The notes below the pieces were generated by a model that saw only the letters and a program-made list of their open reading frames with translations, was not told where the DNA came from and did no database searches. A DNA stretch of 64,000 bases. It comes from Oenococcus sp. UCMA 16435. GTDB lineage: Bacteria; Bacillota; Bacilli; Lactobacillales; Lactobacillaceae. Positions within the stretch are counted from its first letter, which is position 1. The number at the start of each line of letters is the position of its first letter. The position numbers were made by a program, and so were the translations under genes. Below, in pieces: positions 53,880 through 62,025 of the stretch. The DNA lies in the NCBI GenBank assembly GCA_004010835.2, contig CP030868.2, positions 1,364,001 to 1,428,000 of the forward strand, read 5' to 3'.

Positions 53880-55349
53880 TCAGTTATTATGCAGGCTTTC
53901 TATGAAACGATTAAAGGCAGCTTGCCCCTGCTGATCCCATTTGAAAACACCGGCATCTTCGAGAACTCTGGAAAATGTAAGCCCAACTTCTTTATCCAAA
54001 ATTGAATTAACATTGTCTTTTGTGAAATTATATTGCTTTTTTAATTGATCGGCCCATTCACGATGGTAGGCAGCCATTTGATTTGGCTGCTGAAGCAGGT
54101 ATGAAGCAACTTCTTTTAGTTCGTTTTTTAAACGGGCAGGCAGGATTGCTCGCCCCATAACTTCGATCAGACCGATATTTTCCTTTTTAATGTGTTGAAC
54201 ATCTTGGTGGGGATGAAAAATTCCATCCGGATATTTAACCGAGGTCTGATTGTCGCGTAAAACGACGTCGAAAATGTATTTTCCGTTTTCGAAATGAACA
54301 ATTGGCGTTACGGTATGGTGACGAACACCATTGGTATATGCTCTGACATCAACTGTTTTGTCTGAATAATTCATCCATTTTTTATGGATTAAATTAACAG
54401 TTTCAGCTAACTGCTCCTGATTTTCGCTGATTAAGCGAATTGTCGACATTGGCCATTTAACAATCCCGGTAGTGATACCATTAACTCCGAAATTAATTGG
54501 TCGATCGATTTTTGCTTTCATCATCGGGAAGAGGTGCCTTCCGCCTTGATAATGATCGTGGCTGAGCATTGACCCGCCAACAATCGGCAAATCGGCATTG
54601 CTGCCAACAAAATATTCTGGGAAAATACGAACAATTTCCAATAGATTGCTGAAAGTATGTTGATTGATTATCATTGGACGATGAATTTTTGAAAGAAAAA
54701 TCGAATGTTCCTGAAAATAGGCATAAGGAGAATATTGAAAGCCCCAGGTTTCTCCGCCAAGAGTTAGACGGATTACTCGATGATTACTACGGGCCGGGTA
54801 ATCCACGCGTCCCAAATAACCTTCATTTTCAAGACAGAGTTGGTCTAGCGGATAACTATGCTGGTCTTTTTGTTTGGCAGCAGCAGCAATTGCTTTTGGA
54901 TCTTTTTCCGGTTTTGATAAATTAATTGTGATTTCCAAATCGCCATAGTTGCTTTTAACTGGAAAAGAAATATTTTTTGCAATTGCCTGCGTTTTAATAT
55001 AGTTATTGTCGCAACTGATCTTATAAAAATAGTCCGTTGCCATCTTGGGACTTTTTTGATAAAGGTTCCAGAATGTTGTGTTGATAGCCGAAGGCAAAGG
55101 AGTTATCAGGTCCATCAGTTCTGCATCCAGAATGTTGCGAGCCGATAAGCTGTTTTCGATTTTGCCGTTCTTAATTGCCGTCTCAATTAAAGCAGTTCTT
55201 AAATTTAATAGCTGATCGTCTTTTTCCTTTACGCTATCATCGTCTCCAACTAGTGCATGAATTTTATTTTCAACGTAAATACGATCCATTTCTTGATAAC
55301 CCGAATCGGATTTAATCACTGCTGTAACGAATTTATCCAGTGCCGACAT
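53880..55349 (-). CDS. galT: UDP-glucose-hexose-1-phosphate uridylyltransferase, Firmicutes type
   Basis: 489 residues, the longer Firmicutes GalT form. GGEAWGFQYSPYAYF-like segment (reads GGETWGFQYSPYAYFQEH), LPIVGGSMLSHDHYQGGRHLFPM with the HDH active region, and NQTSVKYPDGIFHPHQDVQHIKKENIGLIEVMGRAILP are family-typical. Second Leloir enzyme. A GAGGAGG site precedes the ATG. galE is not in the window. Confidence 0.93.
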   Translation of the reverse strand: MSALDKFVTAVIKSDSGYQEMDRIYVENKIHALVGDDDSVKEKDDQLLNLRTALIETAIKNGKIENSLSARNILDAELMDLITPLPSAINTTFWNLYQKSPKMATDYFYKISCDNNYIKTQAIAKNISFPVKSNYGDLEITINLSKPEKDPKAIAAAAKQKDQHSYPLDQLCLENEGYLGRVDYPARSNHRVIRLTLGGETWGFQYSPYAYFQEHSIFLSKIHRPMIINQHTFSNLLEIVRIFPEYFVGSNADLPIVGGSMLSHDHYQGGRHLFPMMKAKIDRPINFGVNGITTGIVKWPMSTIRLISENQEQLAETVNLIHKKWMNYSDKTVDVRAYTNGVRHHTVTPIVHFENGKYIFDVVLRDNQTSVKYPDGIFHPHQDVQHIKKENIGLIEVMGRAILPARLKNELKEVASYLLQQPNQMAAYHREWADQLKKQYNFTKDNVNSILDKEVGLTFSRVLEDAGVFKWDQQGQAAFNRFIESLHNN

Positions 55350-55381
55350 TAACTTGCTGCCTCCTCCTTTATATCTTAGGA

Positions 55382-56563
55382 TTAATTATCTTTAATCTCT
55401 TTTGGACCGTCCGAAATCTTTGCGATATAAAAGTCAGCCGGGTAACCAATTTTTTCTTGATAACTTTTGCCGACTTTTCTCTTGAAGTCGTCGACATAAT
55501 CTTTTCCAACAATTGCGATCGCACAGCCACCAAAGCCGGCACCGATCATTCGTGCTCCAAGAACGCCAGGCTGTTTCCAAGCAGCCTCTACTAAAGTATC
55601 CAGTTCTTTACCGGTTACTTCGTAGTCGAAGTGTAGTGAAACATGAGAAGCGTTAATTAATTGACCAAAAGTTGTCAGATCATTATTTTTTAAGGCATCG
55701 AATGCTCTTAAAGTTCGCTGGTTTTCAAAAACAGCGTGGCGTGCCCTACGAATCAATATATCGTCATTAATTAAGTAAGAGGCCTGATCAAATGCTTCAA
55801 TCGAAAGATCACCGAGCGATTTGATAGTCAATTTTGCTTGAAGGCGTTTTAAAGCTTCTTCACACTGTGAACGACGTTCATTATATTTAGAGTCCTGAAG
55901 TTCGCGCCGTTTGTTGGTACTCATGATAACGATTACGTTATCACCAAGTTTAACTGGGGCGTATTCGTATTTCATTGTATTTGTATCAAGTAGAATTGCT
56001 TGTTCGGCTCTTCCCATGCCTACGGCGAACTGGTCCATAATTCCCGAATTAACGCCGATATAATTGTTTTCAACTTCTTGTCCGATTTTGACAAGATCCA
56101 ATTGGGAAATTTCCAAGGAAAAAACATTCTTTAGAATTGTTCCCATTAGTAACTCAATCGAAGCTGACGAGGAAAGGCCGGCGCCATCAGGCAAGTTTCC
56201 GTGGATAAAAAGTTCAAAACCATGATCGAATTTATAGCCGCGTGAAACCAGATTAGCCAAAACACCCCTTAAATAATTAGTCCAACCATCTTCTTTGTGA
56301 TATTCAAGATCGCTTAGTTGAAAACTAACGACCCCTTGATCAGGAATATTAGCAGAGTACATTCTAATTGTTTGATCGTCACGGGCTGCATAAACACCAT
56401 AAGTGCCGATACTGATTGCACAAGGGAAAACATTGCCCCCATTGTAATCAGTATGTTCACCAATCAAATTTATACGTCCTGGAGAAAAGAAAACTTTTTC
56501 CGCGGTCTTTTTGAATTGCTCTTTAAATTCCTTTGATAAAGAATTCTTGTCTAAAGTTTCCAA
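55382..56563 (-). CDS. galK: Galactokinase
   Basis: 393 residues, GHMP kinase. TTG start 7-8 bases after AGGAG. GRINLIGEHTDYNGGNVFPCAI is the galactokinase signature, LPDGAGLSSSASIELL the ATP-binding motif, and GARMIGAGFGGCAIAIV motif 3. Phosphorylates galactose at C1. Confidence 0.95.
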   Translation of the reverse strand: METLDKNSLSKEFKEQFKKTAEKVFFSPGRINLIGEHTDYNGGNVFPCAISIGTYGVYAARDDQTIRMYSANIPDQGVVSFQLSDLEYHKEDGWTNYLRGVLANLVSRGYKFDHGFELFIHGNLPDGAGLSSSASIELLMGTILKNVFSLEISQLDLVKIGQEVENNYIGVNSGIMDQFAVGMGRAEQAILLDTNTMKYEYAPVKLGDNVIVIMSTNKRRELQDSKYNERRSQCEEALKRLQAKLTIKSLGDLSIEAFDQASYLINDDILIRRARHAVFENQRTLRAFDALKNNDLTTFGQLINASHVSLHFDYEVTGKELDTLVEAAWKQPGVLGARMIGAGFGGCAIAIVGKDYVDDFKRKVGKSYQEKIGYPADFYIAKISDGPKEIKDN

Positions 56564-56590
56564 AATATTACTCCTTTTTATTAATATTTA

Positions 56591-58030
56591 CTAAATTCCT
56601 GTAGTTGTAATTTTTTTGTTATCCCCGTGGGATAATTTATTTTCGAGCTCGGTAATAACTTTATCGTGCTCTTTCTCTGTTAAAGTGATTTTGAAGAAAT
56701 AGACCAATGCAGCAAGGATTAGTAGGACCATTGGACCATAAAACATATAGAATTTGAAATTCAATAACTCATGAGCGCTGATGCTGCTTGGTTTGGCATT
56801 GCCGGTCATACCGGAGAAGATTGCGGTGATACCAACAATTCCGTTAGCAAAAGCTCCACCAAGTTTGTCAAGCAAAGGACGAACAACTAAAGTAACCGAC
56901 TCATTTCGATTGCCGCTCTTTAACTGACCATATTCAACACTATCGGTAATTGTCATCAAAGCTGCCAAAAAGATCAATGGGTAAGGGAAGTAAAGCAGAG
57001 AAATCCCAATTAGGACAGCGACGACATTGGTACCGGAAAAAATAAAGATCGTGTAGCCAATCAGCATCATAACGATTCCACCAACGTAGATTGCCTTACG
57101 ATGGATTAATTTTTCCAGCGTTGGGAAAAGTGAAACGGAAATAATTCCCAAAATTGCAGTAATAATACCAACAATATAGAAAGAACCGGATTCTCCCATA
57201 ACGTATTTGAAATAATAAATAAAAAGGGAATTAGTAACAGTATAAGAAAAGGCGAGCATGAAATAAGATAAAGCAAGCCACATTAATTGATCATTTTTGA
57301 AAATAACTTTAAAAACATCAATCAGGTGAATCTTTTCGGTGTTTTCACGAATAATATTGTGTTCCTCTTTGGTACCAATTGAGGTTGTCAGAGCTCCAAG
57401 AAAAGAAATCAAGCCAATGACCACCGCGAAACCGAGCCAACCGGTTTGGTTCTCTTGACCACTTTTTGCTCCAAACATTCCAGAAAGAATTGTAACCAAA
57501 GGAACAATAACGATAATGACACCCTGTGAGCCAAGTGTTGATCCTAAACGAGCAATACTACTAAACTTTGCCCGTTTTGACGAACTCAGTGTAAAAGCCG
57601 GCAGCATTGACCAAAAAGCGGTGTCTTTGAATGAATAAAAAACATCCAAAATAACAAACACAATTCCAAAAAGAATTAAATATAAAACCGGATTACTGTA
57701 GTTCAGCCCACCAAAATTTGTAAATATTAGGACTAAACCAATCGAACTGATTGTTGCCCCGATCATGATCCAAGGTTTGAATTTTCCCCAACGAGTTCGC
57801 GTGTTATCGACAACTCCACCGATCAAAGGATCGAAAGCGATTTCGGCTAAACGAATTACAACTATCATCGTTGTAATGTAACCAATCATTTTATCGTCGA
57901 GTGAATGATCGCTTGACGAAAAAAGCTGGCTGGTCACGAAAATCATGAAATAAGTACTCAGTGTCGCGTAGAATGCATCGTGTCCGAATGCACCAAAGGC
58001 ATAGGATATATATTGTTTAATTTGTTTCAT
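56591..58030 (-). CDS. GPH-family sugar symporter (galactose/galactoside permease)
   Basis: 479 residues, 12 helices, AGGAG before the ATG. AFDPLIGGVVDNTRTRWGKFKPWIMIG is the GPH motif after helix 2. It lacks the C-terminal IIA domain of LacS. Position before galK makes galactose or a galactoside the likely cargo, by cation symport. It is preceded by one small gene. Confidence 0.88.
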   Translation of the reverse strand: MKQIKQYISYAFGAFGHDAFYATLSTYFMIFVTSQLFSSSDHSLDDKMIGYITTMIVVIRLAEIAFDPLIGGVVDNTRTRWGKFKPWIMIGATISSIGLVLIFTNFGGLNYSNPVLYLILFGIVFVILDVFYSFKDTAFWSMLPAFTLSSSKRAKFSSIARLGSTLGSQGVIIVIVPLVTILSGMFGAKSGQENQTGWLGFAVVIGLISFLGALTTSIGTKEEHNIIRENTEKIHLIDVFKVIFKNDQLMWLALSYFMLAFSYTVTNSLFIYYFKYVMGESGSFYIVGIITAILGIISVSLFPTLEKLIHRKAIYVGGIVMMLIGYTIFIFSGTNVVAVLIGISLLYFPYPLIFLAALMTITDSVEYGQLKSGNRNESVTLVVRPLLDKLGGAFANGIVGITAIFSGMTGNAKPSSISAHELLNFKFYMFYGPMVLLILAALVYFFKITLTEKEHDKVITELENKLSHGDNKKITTTGI

Positions 58031-58058
58031 TTATTTTTTCTCCTATTTTCAATCTTGG

Positions 58059-58304
58059 TTAGTGGTAGCGATGCTCGATAACTTTTTCGAGAATTTCATC
58101 ACGCTGAGCAGCTTTTGATAAAGCAAATTGATTCTTTTCCAGGTCATTGAAGTCCTGGACTAAGAATAGCGCTTCGAGATATAAAGTTAATTGGCGCTTA
58201 ATATATTTTTTGTTTTCTTCGTCCGGTAGTTTTTGATTTCCACCAATAACGTTTAGAGCGAACTGTTGAGGATCAATAATTATTTTTTTATTTTTATCTA
58301 CCAT
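58059..58304 (-). CDS. Small hypothetical protein (81 aa), first gene of the gal operon
   Basis: GGAGG before the ATG shows it is translated. Charged, helical and soluble, without a membrane segment (KKYIKRQLTLYLEALFLVQDFNDLEKNQFALSKAAQRDEILEKVIEH). I do not recognise the family. Position ahead of the permease suggests a role in sugar uptake or its control. Confidence 0.6.
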   Translation of the reverse strand: MVDKNKKIIIDPQQFALNVIGGNQKLPDEENKKYIKRQLTLYLEALFLVQDFNDLEKNQFALSKAAQRDEILEKVIEHRYH

Positions 58305-58332
58305 ACGTTTGCCTCCAAATCATTTTATCCAT

Positions 58333-58480
58333 ATTTTTACTAATAAAAATAGTTGCTGAAAATGCTGGAACTGCTTTAATTCATCTCCACCACTTTCTTT
58401 AATAAATGTTACAGCAAAAATTAGCAAATAGAAAGCGCTTTCAGTAATAAATTTACTAAATTATTTACTAAAATATTTTT
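58333..58480 (-). promoter_or_regulatory. gal control region: cre site, LacI-type repeats and a dyad
   Basis: A cre (CTGAAAGCGCTTTCTA on the minus strand, 58429-58443) is followed by two ATTTACTAAA copies (58451 and 58463) and an AGTAA/TTACT dyad (58443-58457), suited to a LacI-family repressor. Closer to the first gene lies ATTTTTA CTAA TAAAAAT (58333-58350). CcpA and GalR control of the gal operon is the simplest reading. The region is shared with the divergent rexB. Confidence 0.55.
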
Positions 58481-58539
58481 TAATTTTTAAAGCTGCATGT
58501 TATCTAACGAAGCTTTTTTTACGATGATAAAATTGATTT

Positions 58540-61500
58540 ATGACTTTAGAAATCGTCAGAGGATTCGCTGACAAGGATTTTCGCAGCGAACTATTGGAAC
58601 GGATTTATGAAAAATACCGAGCAGATCCCGAGGCGCGTTTCTTTTACATTGTTCCAAATCATATTAAATTCTCCGCCGAAGTAGATGTTTTAAAAAAATT
58701 TGGTCTGTTGTTGGGCCAAAACGATCAGGAAGCTGAAGCCTTTTCACGTCTGCAGGTTTATTCGTTATCTCGCCTTGCGTGGGCTTTGACAAAAGAGCGC
58801 GACCAAAAAACAACTATTTCAAATCAGGCTATTTCGATTTTGGTTGGCCAGGTTTTAAGAGAACTCCCAATCGAAAAACTAAGTATTTTTGCTCGTTCGG
58901 CACGAATGCCCGGCTTTGTCGCTAATGTTGCCGAGCAATTGTTGGAAATTTGGCGTTCCGGTCTGACGGCAACAGAAATTTTATCTCTTCATCAATCCAG
59001 TGACCGTCTGTCGGAGAAAATTAAAGTACTTGCCTTAATTGAAGTAAAAATATTACCAAGTTTGAAAAACTATTCGTTGGCTGATGATGCTCTTAGAAAT
59101 TTTGCTGCTCAAATTAGTCAAATTGATTTAAAAAATTGTAATTTTTACTTCGAGGGTTTTTCCGGTTTCACGGCAAGCGAACTATCACTTGTTAAAGCTT
59201 TGCTTGCTGCAGACAGAAAACAACAATTGGGTAAAAATTCTGAAATTGTTTTATCCCTGCTAGGAGACCAGCAAAGTGAGCGTTATGGGCAGGGAAATTT
59301 ATTTTATAAAGCAAATCAGCTCTTTAAAGATGAGTTCTCTTTGGCAAAAATTCGGATTGCTTCTAATAATCGCCCATTATCAGGTTCACAACTAAATTTA
59401 GAACGAAGCTGGCGCGAATTGGAAACACAGGGATTTACAAATCAAAAACGTTCTTTTCCACAAACTAAAATCGTTGTTACCAGCGATCGAGAACACGAAA
59501 TTGATTTTGTTGCTCGATCAATTAGACAGCGATTGGTTAATGACCCGAAATTGCGAGCGAAAAATATTCTTGTTCTTGCTCAGAGACTTGGTGAGTATAA
59601 GAATATTATTCCAAAAATTTTTGATCGCTATGATTTACCTTATTTTCTCGACAAAGATATACGTATGTCGGATCACCCGCTTGCTTCTTTGATTGAAAAT
59701 TTATTAGGTCCTTTCAATGAGTTTGCCTATGACCGAATTATGAAAATTTTTCGGACTGGCCTTTTTTCTTGGCAACTAAAAGATGATTTCCAAACGGCCT
59801 TGGATTATTTAGAAAATTATCTGTTGGCTAATAATCCTAAAGAAAAAGCTTGGCGTCAAGAGGAATTCCAGTTAATTCAGATTTCGGATGAACAAGATTT
59901 AAGCAACGACCAAAAAATCGATCGGCAAATTAATAGATTGATTAATCAAATGCATCATTTTATTCTTGAAATTCTTGATGATTTTCAAGACAAATTCGCA
60001 AGGGTTGAAAATTATCATCAGGCTGTTAAAACGCTTTATAGTTGGTTAACCGATCGACAAGTCGATCGAATTTTGCTTAGTCAAGCTAATGATGGAGATG
60101 ATCGTGGTTTACAAACTTGGAAGCTGCTTATTTCAACTTTGAATGAAGTCGATCAATTGATTGGAGACAAAGAATATAGCCAAAAAGATTTTTTACAAAT
60201 TCTAAAAGATGGTTTTGCAGCTGCCAGTTTTTCTGGAATTCCTGCCAGTCTTGACCAAATTACCGTTTCTGAAAGCGGAATTGTTCAAAGAAATGATTTT
60301 AAAATACTTTATTTTATCGATGCCAGTGATGCCAGTCTTCCGGCTCAAACTAATTCCAACAGTTTAATCGATGATTTTGATCGTCTGCAGTTAATCGATG
60401 ATTTTTCAAAGGCAAAGAAATCTTACTATCTTCAAGACACCAGCCGCCAACAAATGACTGCTGAAAATTTCCGTTTCTATTCTTCTGTCTTGTCGGCTAC
60501 TGATGCAGTTGTTTTTTCCTATTCAAAACTTAAGCTTGATGGAAAACAGAACGAATTGTCACCTTATTTAAGGCGTCTTGCTCTGAAAAATGTTTCTGAT
60601 CTTGAGATTAAGAAAATTCCCGATCTACCTCGGTCACAGGCGGATTTGATCAATTATTTGGGAACGCCTAATAGTTCTGCTGCCATTTTGAGCCAAAGTG
60701 CCCAAAATTTTGGCGAAAATTTTATTGACGGTTTGATTGATTTGCTAATTGATCGCAATCCTCACTTCCAAAAAATACTTCAGGCTCTTCATTACACTAA
60801 CCAGTCGGTTACCTTACGCTCGGAATTGATTAATAAATTATTTGGCGAGGATTTGAGACTTTCAATTTCCCAAATTGAAAAATATTACAGTAATCCTTAT
60901 GAATACTTTCTTCAATATGGCTTACGGCTAAAAAAACGTAATCAATTTATGGTCGATGCTGCTTTGTCCGGTACTTATTATCATTCGATCTTCGAACAGG
61001 TTATTAATCGTTTAATTGGCAAAGCAACTAATTTTCATGATTTGAATGATCAGGAATTGGAAAAACTCAGCCAAAGAAGTGCCCATGATTTAATTGAACT
61101 GCCTGATTTTCAAATTTTACAATCCGATGATCATTTTCGAGCAGTTGCCACGAGTCTGGCTGATGATGTTTTGTTGACGTTGAAGTTAATGCACAGAGCC
61201 AACGCGTTAAACCATTCCCGTCCCATTAAAACAGAAGCGATTTTCGGTAAATTATCTGATGATCAAAAACAGGAACAATCTCTAGCTGGACTTGATTTCA
61301 CATTGGCAAATGGTCACAAAATTTATTTGCGTGGAAAAGTCGATCGAATCGACCAACAGGATTTAGAACATTTATTTGGAACGATTATTGATTATAAGTC
61401 GAATGGAAAAGTATTTGATTTTCGCGATGCCTATGTAGGTACGGAATTACAGTTATTGACTTATTGGCTTGCTTTGTCAAAGAACAGTTCTCGAATTGGA

Positions 61501-62025
61501 ATCAATCAGACCGGTGGAGCTGTTTTTGTACAAATAAGAAACAAGCCGACTGATATTTCCCAAGCTTTGGCCCGCCAGATTCAACTTGACCAATTGATTG
61601 GTGACCGGGCCCAACAACAGGCTCCGGACTTTCAATTTCATGGTCTTTTACTCGATGATCAGAATTATTTAACTAACCTACAAGCGATCTCGGCTGGCCA
61701 AAGAGCTAAATATTATAATTTTGGTTTAACTAAAAAAGGTCAAAACACAGCCCGAAGCGACTTAATTTCCAAAGAAGATTTAACTGTTTTGTTAAAACAT
61801 GATGAAAAAAAATTAGTGGAAGCCGGCAATAAAATTATTCATGGAGAATTTCCATTATTTCCGATTAAAAAAAATGAGCAAAGAAGTGCTTTAACATATT
61901 CTGATTACACGGAAATTATGAATTTTGATAGAAATTTTGGCAATCAATATAATAACTTGAATCGTTACCCGAAAAATAAAAATGAATTGATTTCAAAAAT
62001 GCGTGAAGAAGAAGGCGAAAATTAA
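58540..62025 (+). CDS. rexB: ATP-dependent exonuclease subunit RexB (AddB-like)
   Basis: 1161 residues. Opens with MTLEIVRGFADKDFR and YIVPNHIKFSAEVDVLK, typical of RexB. The C-terminal PD-(D/E)XK nuclease is visible in LRGKVDRIDQ followed by TIIDYKSNGK. It works with RexA to process double-strand breaks for recombination. No ribosome site precedes the ATG; a TAAAAT ends 6 bases before it, so the mRNA may be leaderless. Stop overlaps the rexA start. Confidence 0.9.
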   Translation: MTLEIVRGFADKDFRSELLERIYEKYRADPEARFFYIVPNHIKFSAEVDVLKKFGLLLGQNDQEAEAFSRLQVYSLSRLAWALTKERDQKTTISNQAISILVGQVLRELPIEKLSIFARSARMPGFVANVAEQLLEIWRSGLTATEILSLHQSSDRLSEKIKVLALIEVKILPSLKNYSLADDALRNFAAQISQIDLKNCNFYFEGFSGFTASELSLVKALLAADRKQQLGKNSEIVLSLLGDQQSERYGQGNLFYKANQLFKDEFSLAKIRIASNNRPLSGSQLNLERSWRELETQGFTNQKRSFPQTKIVVTSDREHEIDFVARSIRQRLVNDPKLRAKNILVLAQRLGEYKNIIPKIFDRYDLPYFLDKDIRMSDHPLASLIENLLGPFNEFAYDRIMKIFRTGLFSWQLKDDFQTALDYLENYLLANNPKEKAWRQEEFQLIQISDEQDLSNDQKIDRQINRLINQMHHFILEILDDFQDKFARVENYHQAVKTLYSWLTDRQVDRILLSQANDGDDRGLQTWKLLISTLNEVDQLIGDKEYSQKDFLQILKDGFAAASFSGIPASLDQITVSESGIVQRNDFKILYFIDASDASLPAQTNSNSLIDDFDRLQLIDDFSKAKKSYYLQDTSRQQMTAENFRFYSSVLSATDAVVFSYSKLKLDGKQNELSPYLRRLALKNVSDLEIKKIPDLPRSQADLINYLGTPNSSAAILSQSAQNFGENFIDGLIDLLIDRNPHFQKILQALHYTNQSVTLRSELINKLFGEDLRLSISQIEKYYSNPYEYFLQYGLRLKKRNQFMVDAALSGTYYHSIFEQVINRLIGKATNFHDLNDQELEKLSQRSAHDLIELPDFQILQSDDHFRAVATSLADDVLLTLKLMHRANALNHSRPIKTEAIFGKLSDDQKQEQSLAGLDFTLANGHKIYLRGKVDRIDQQDLEHLFGTIIDYKSNGKVFDFRDAYVGTELQLLTYWLALSKNSSRIGINQTGGAVFVQIRNKPTDISQALARQIQLDQLIGDRAQQQAPDFQFHGLLLDDQNYLTNLQAISAGQRAKYYNFGLTKKGQNTARSDLISKEDLTVLLKHDEKKLVEAGNKIIHGEFPLFPIKKNEQRSALTYSDYTEIMNFDRNFGNQYNNLNRYPKNKNELISKMREEEGEN

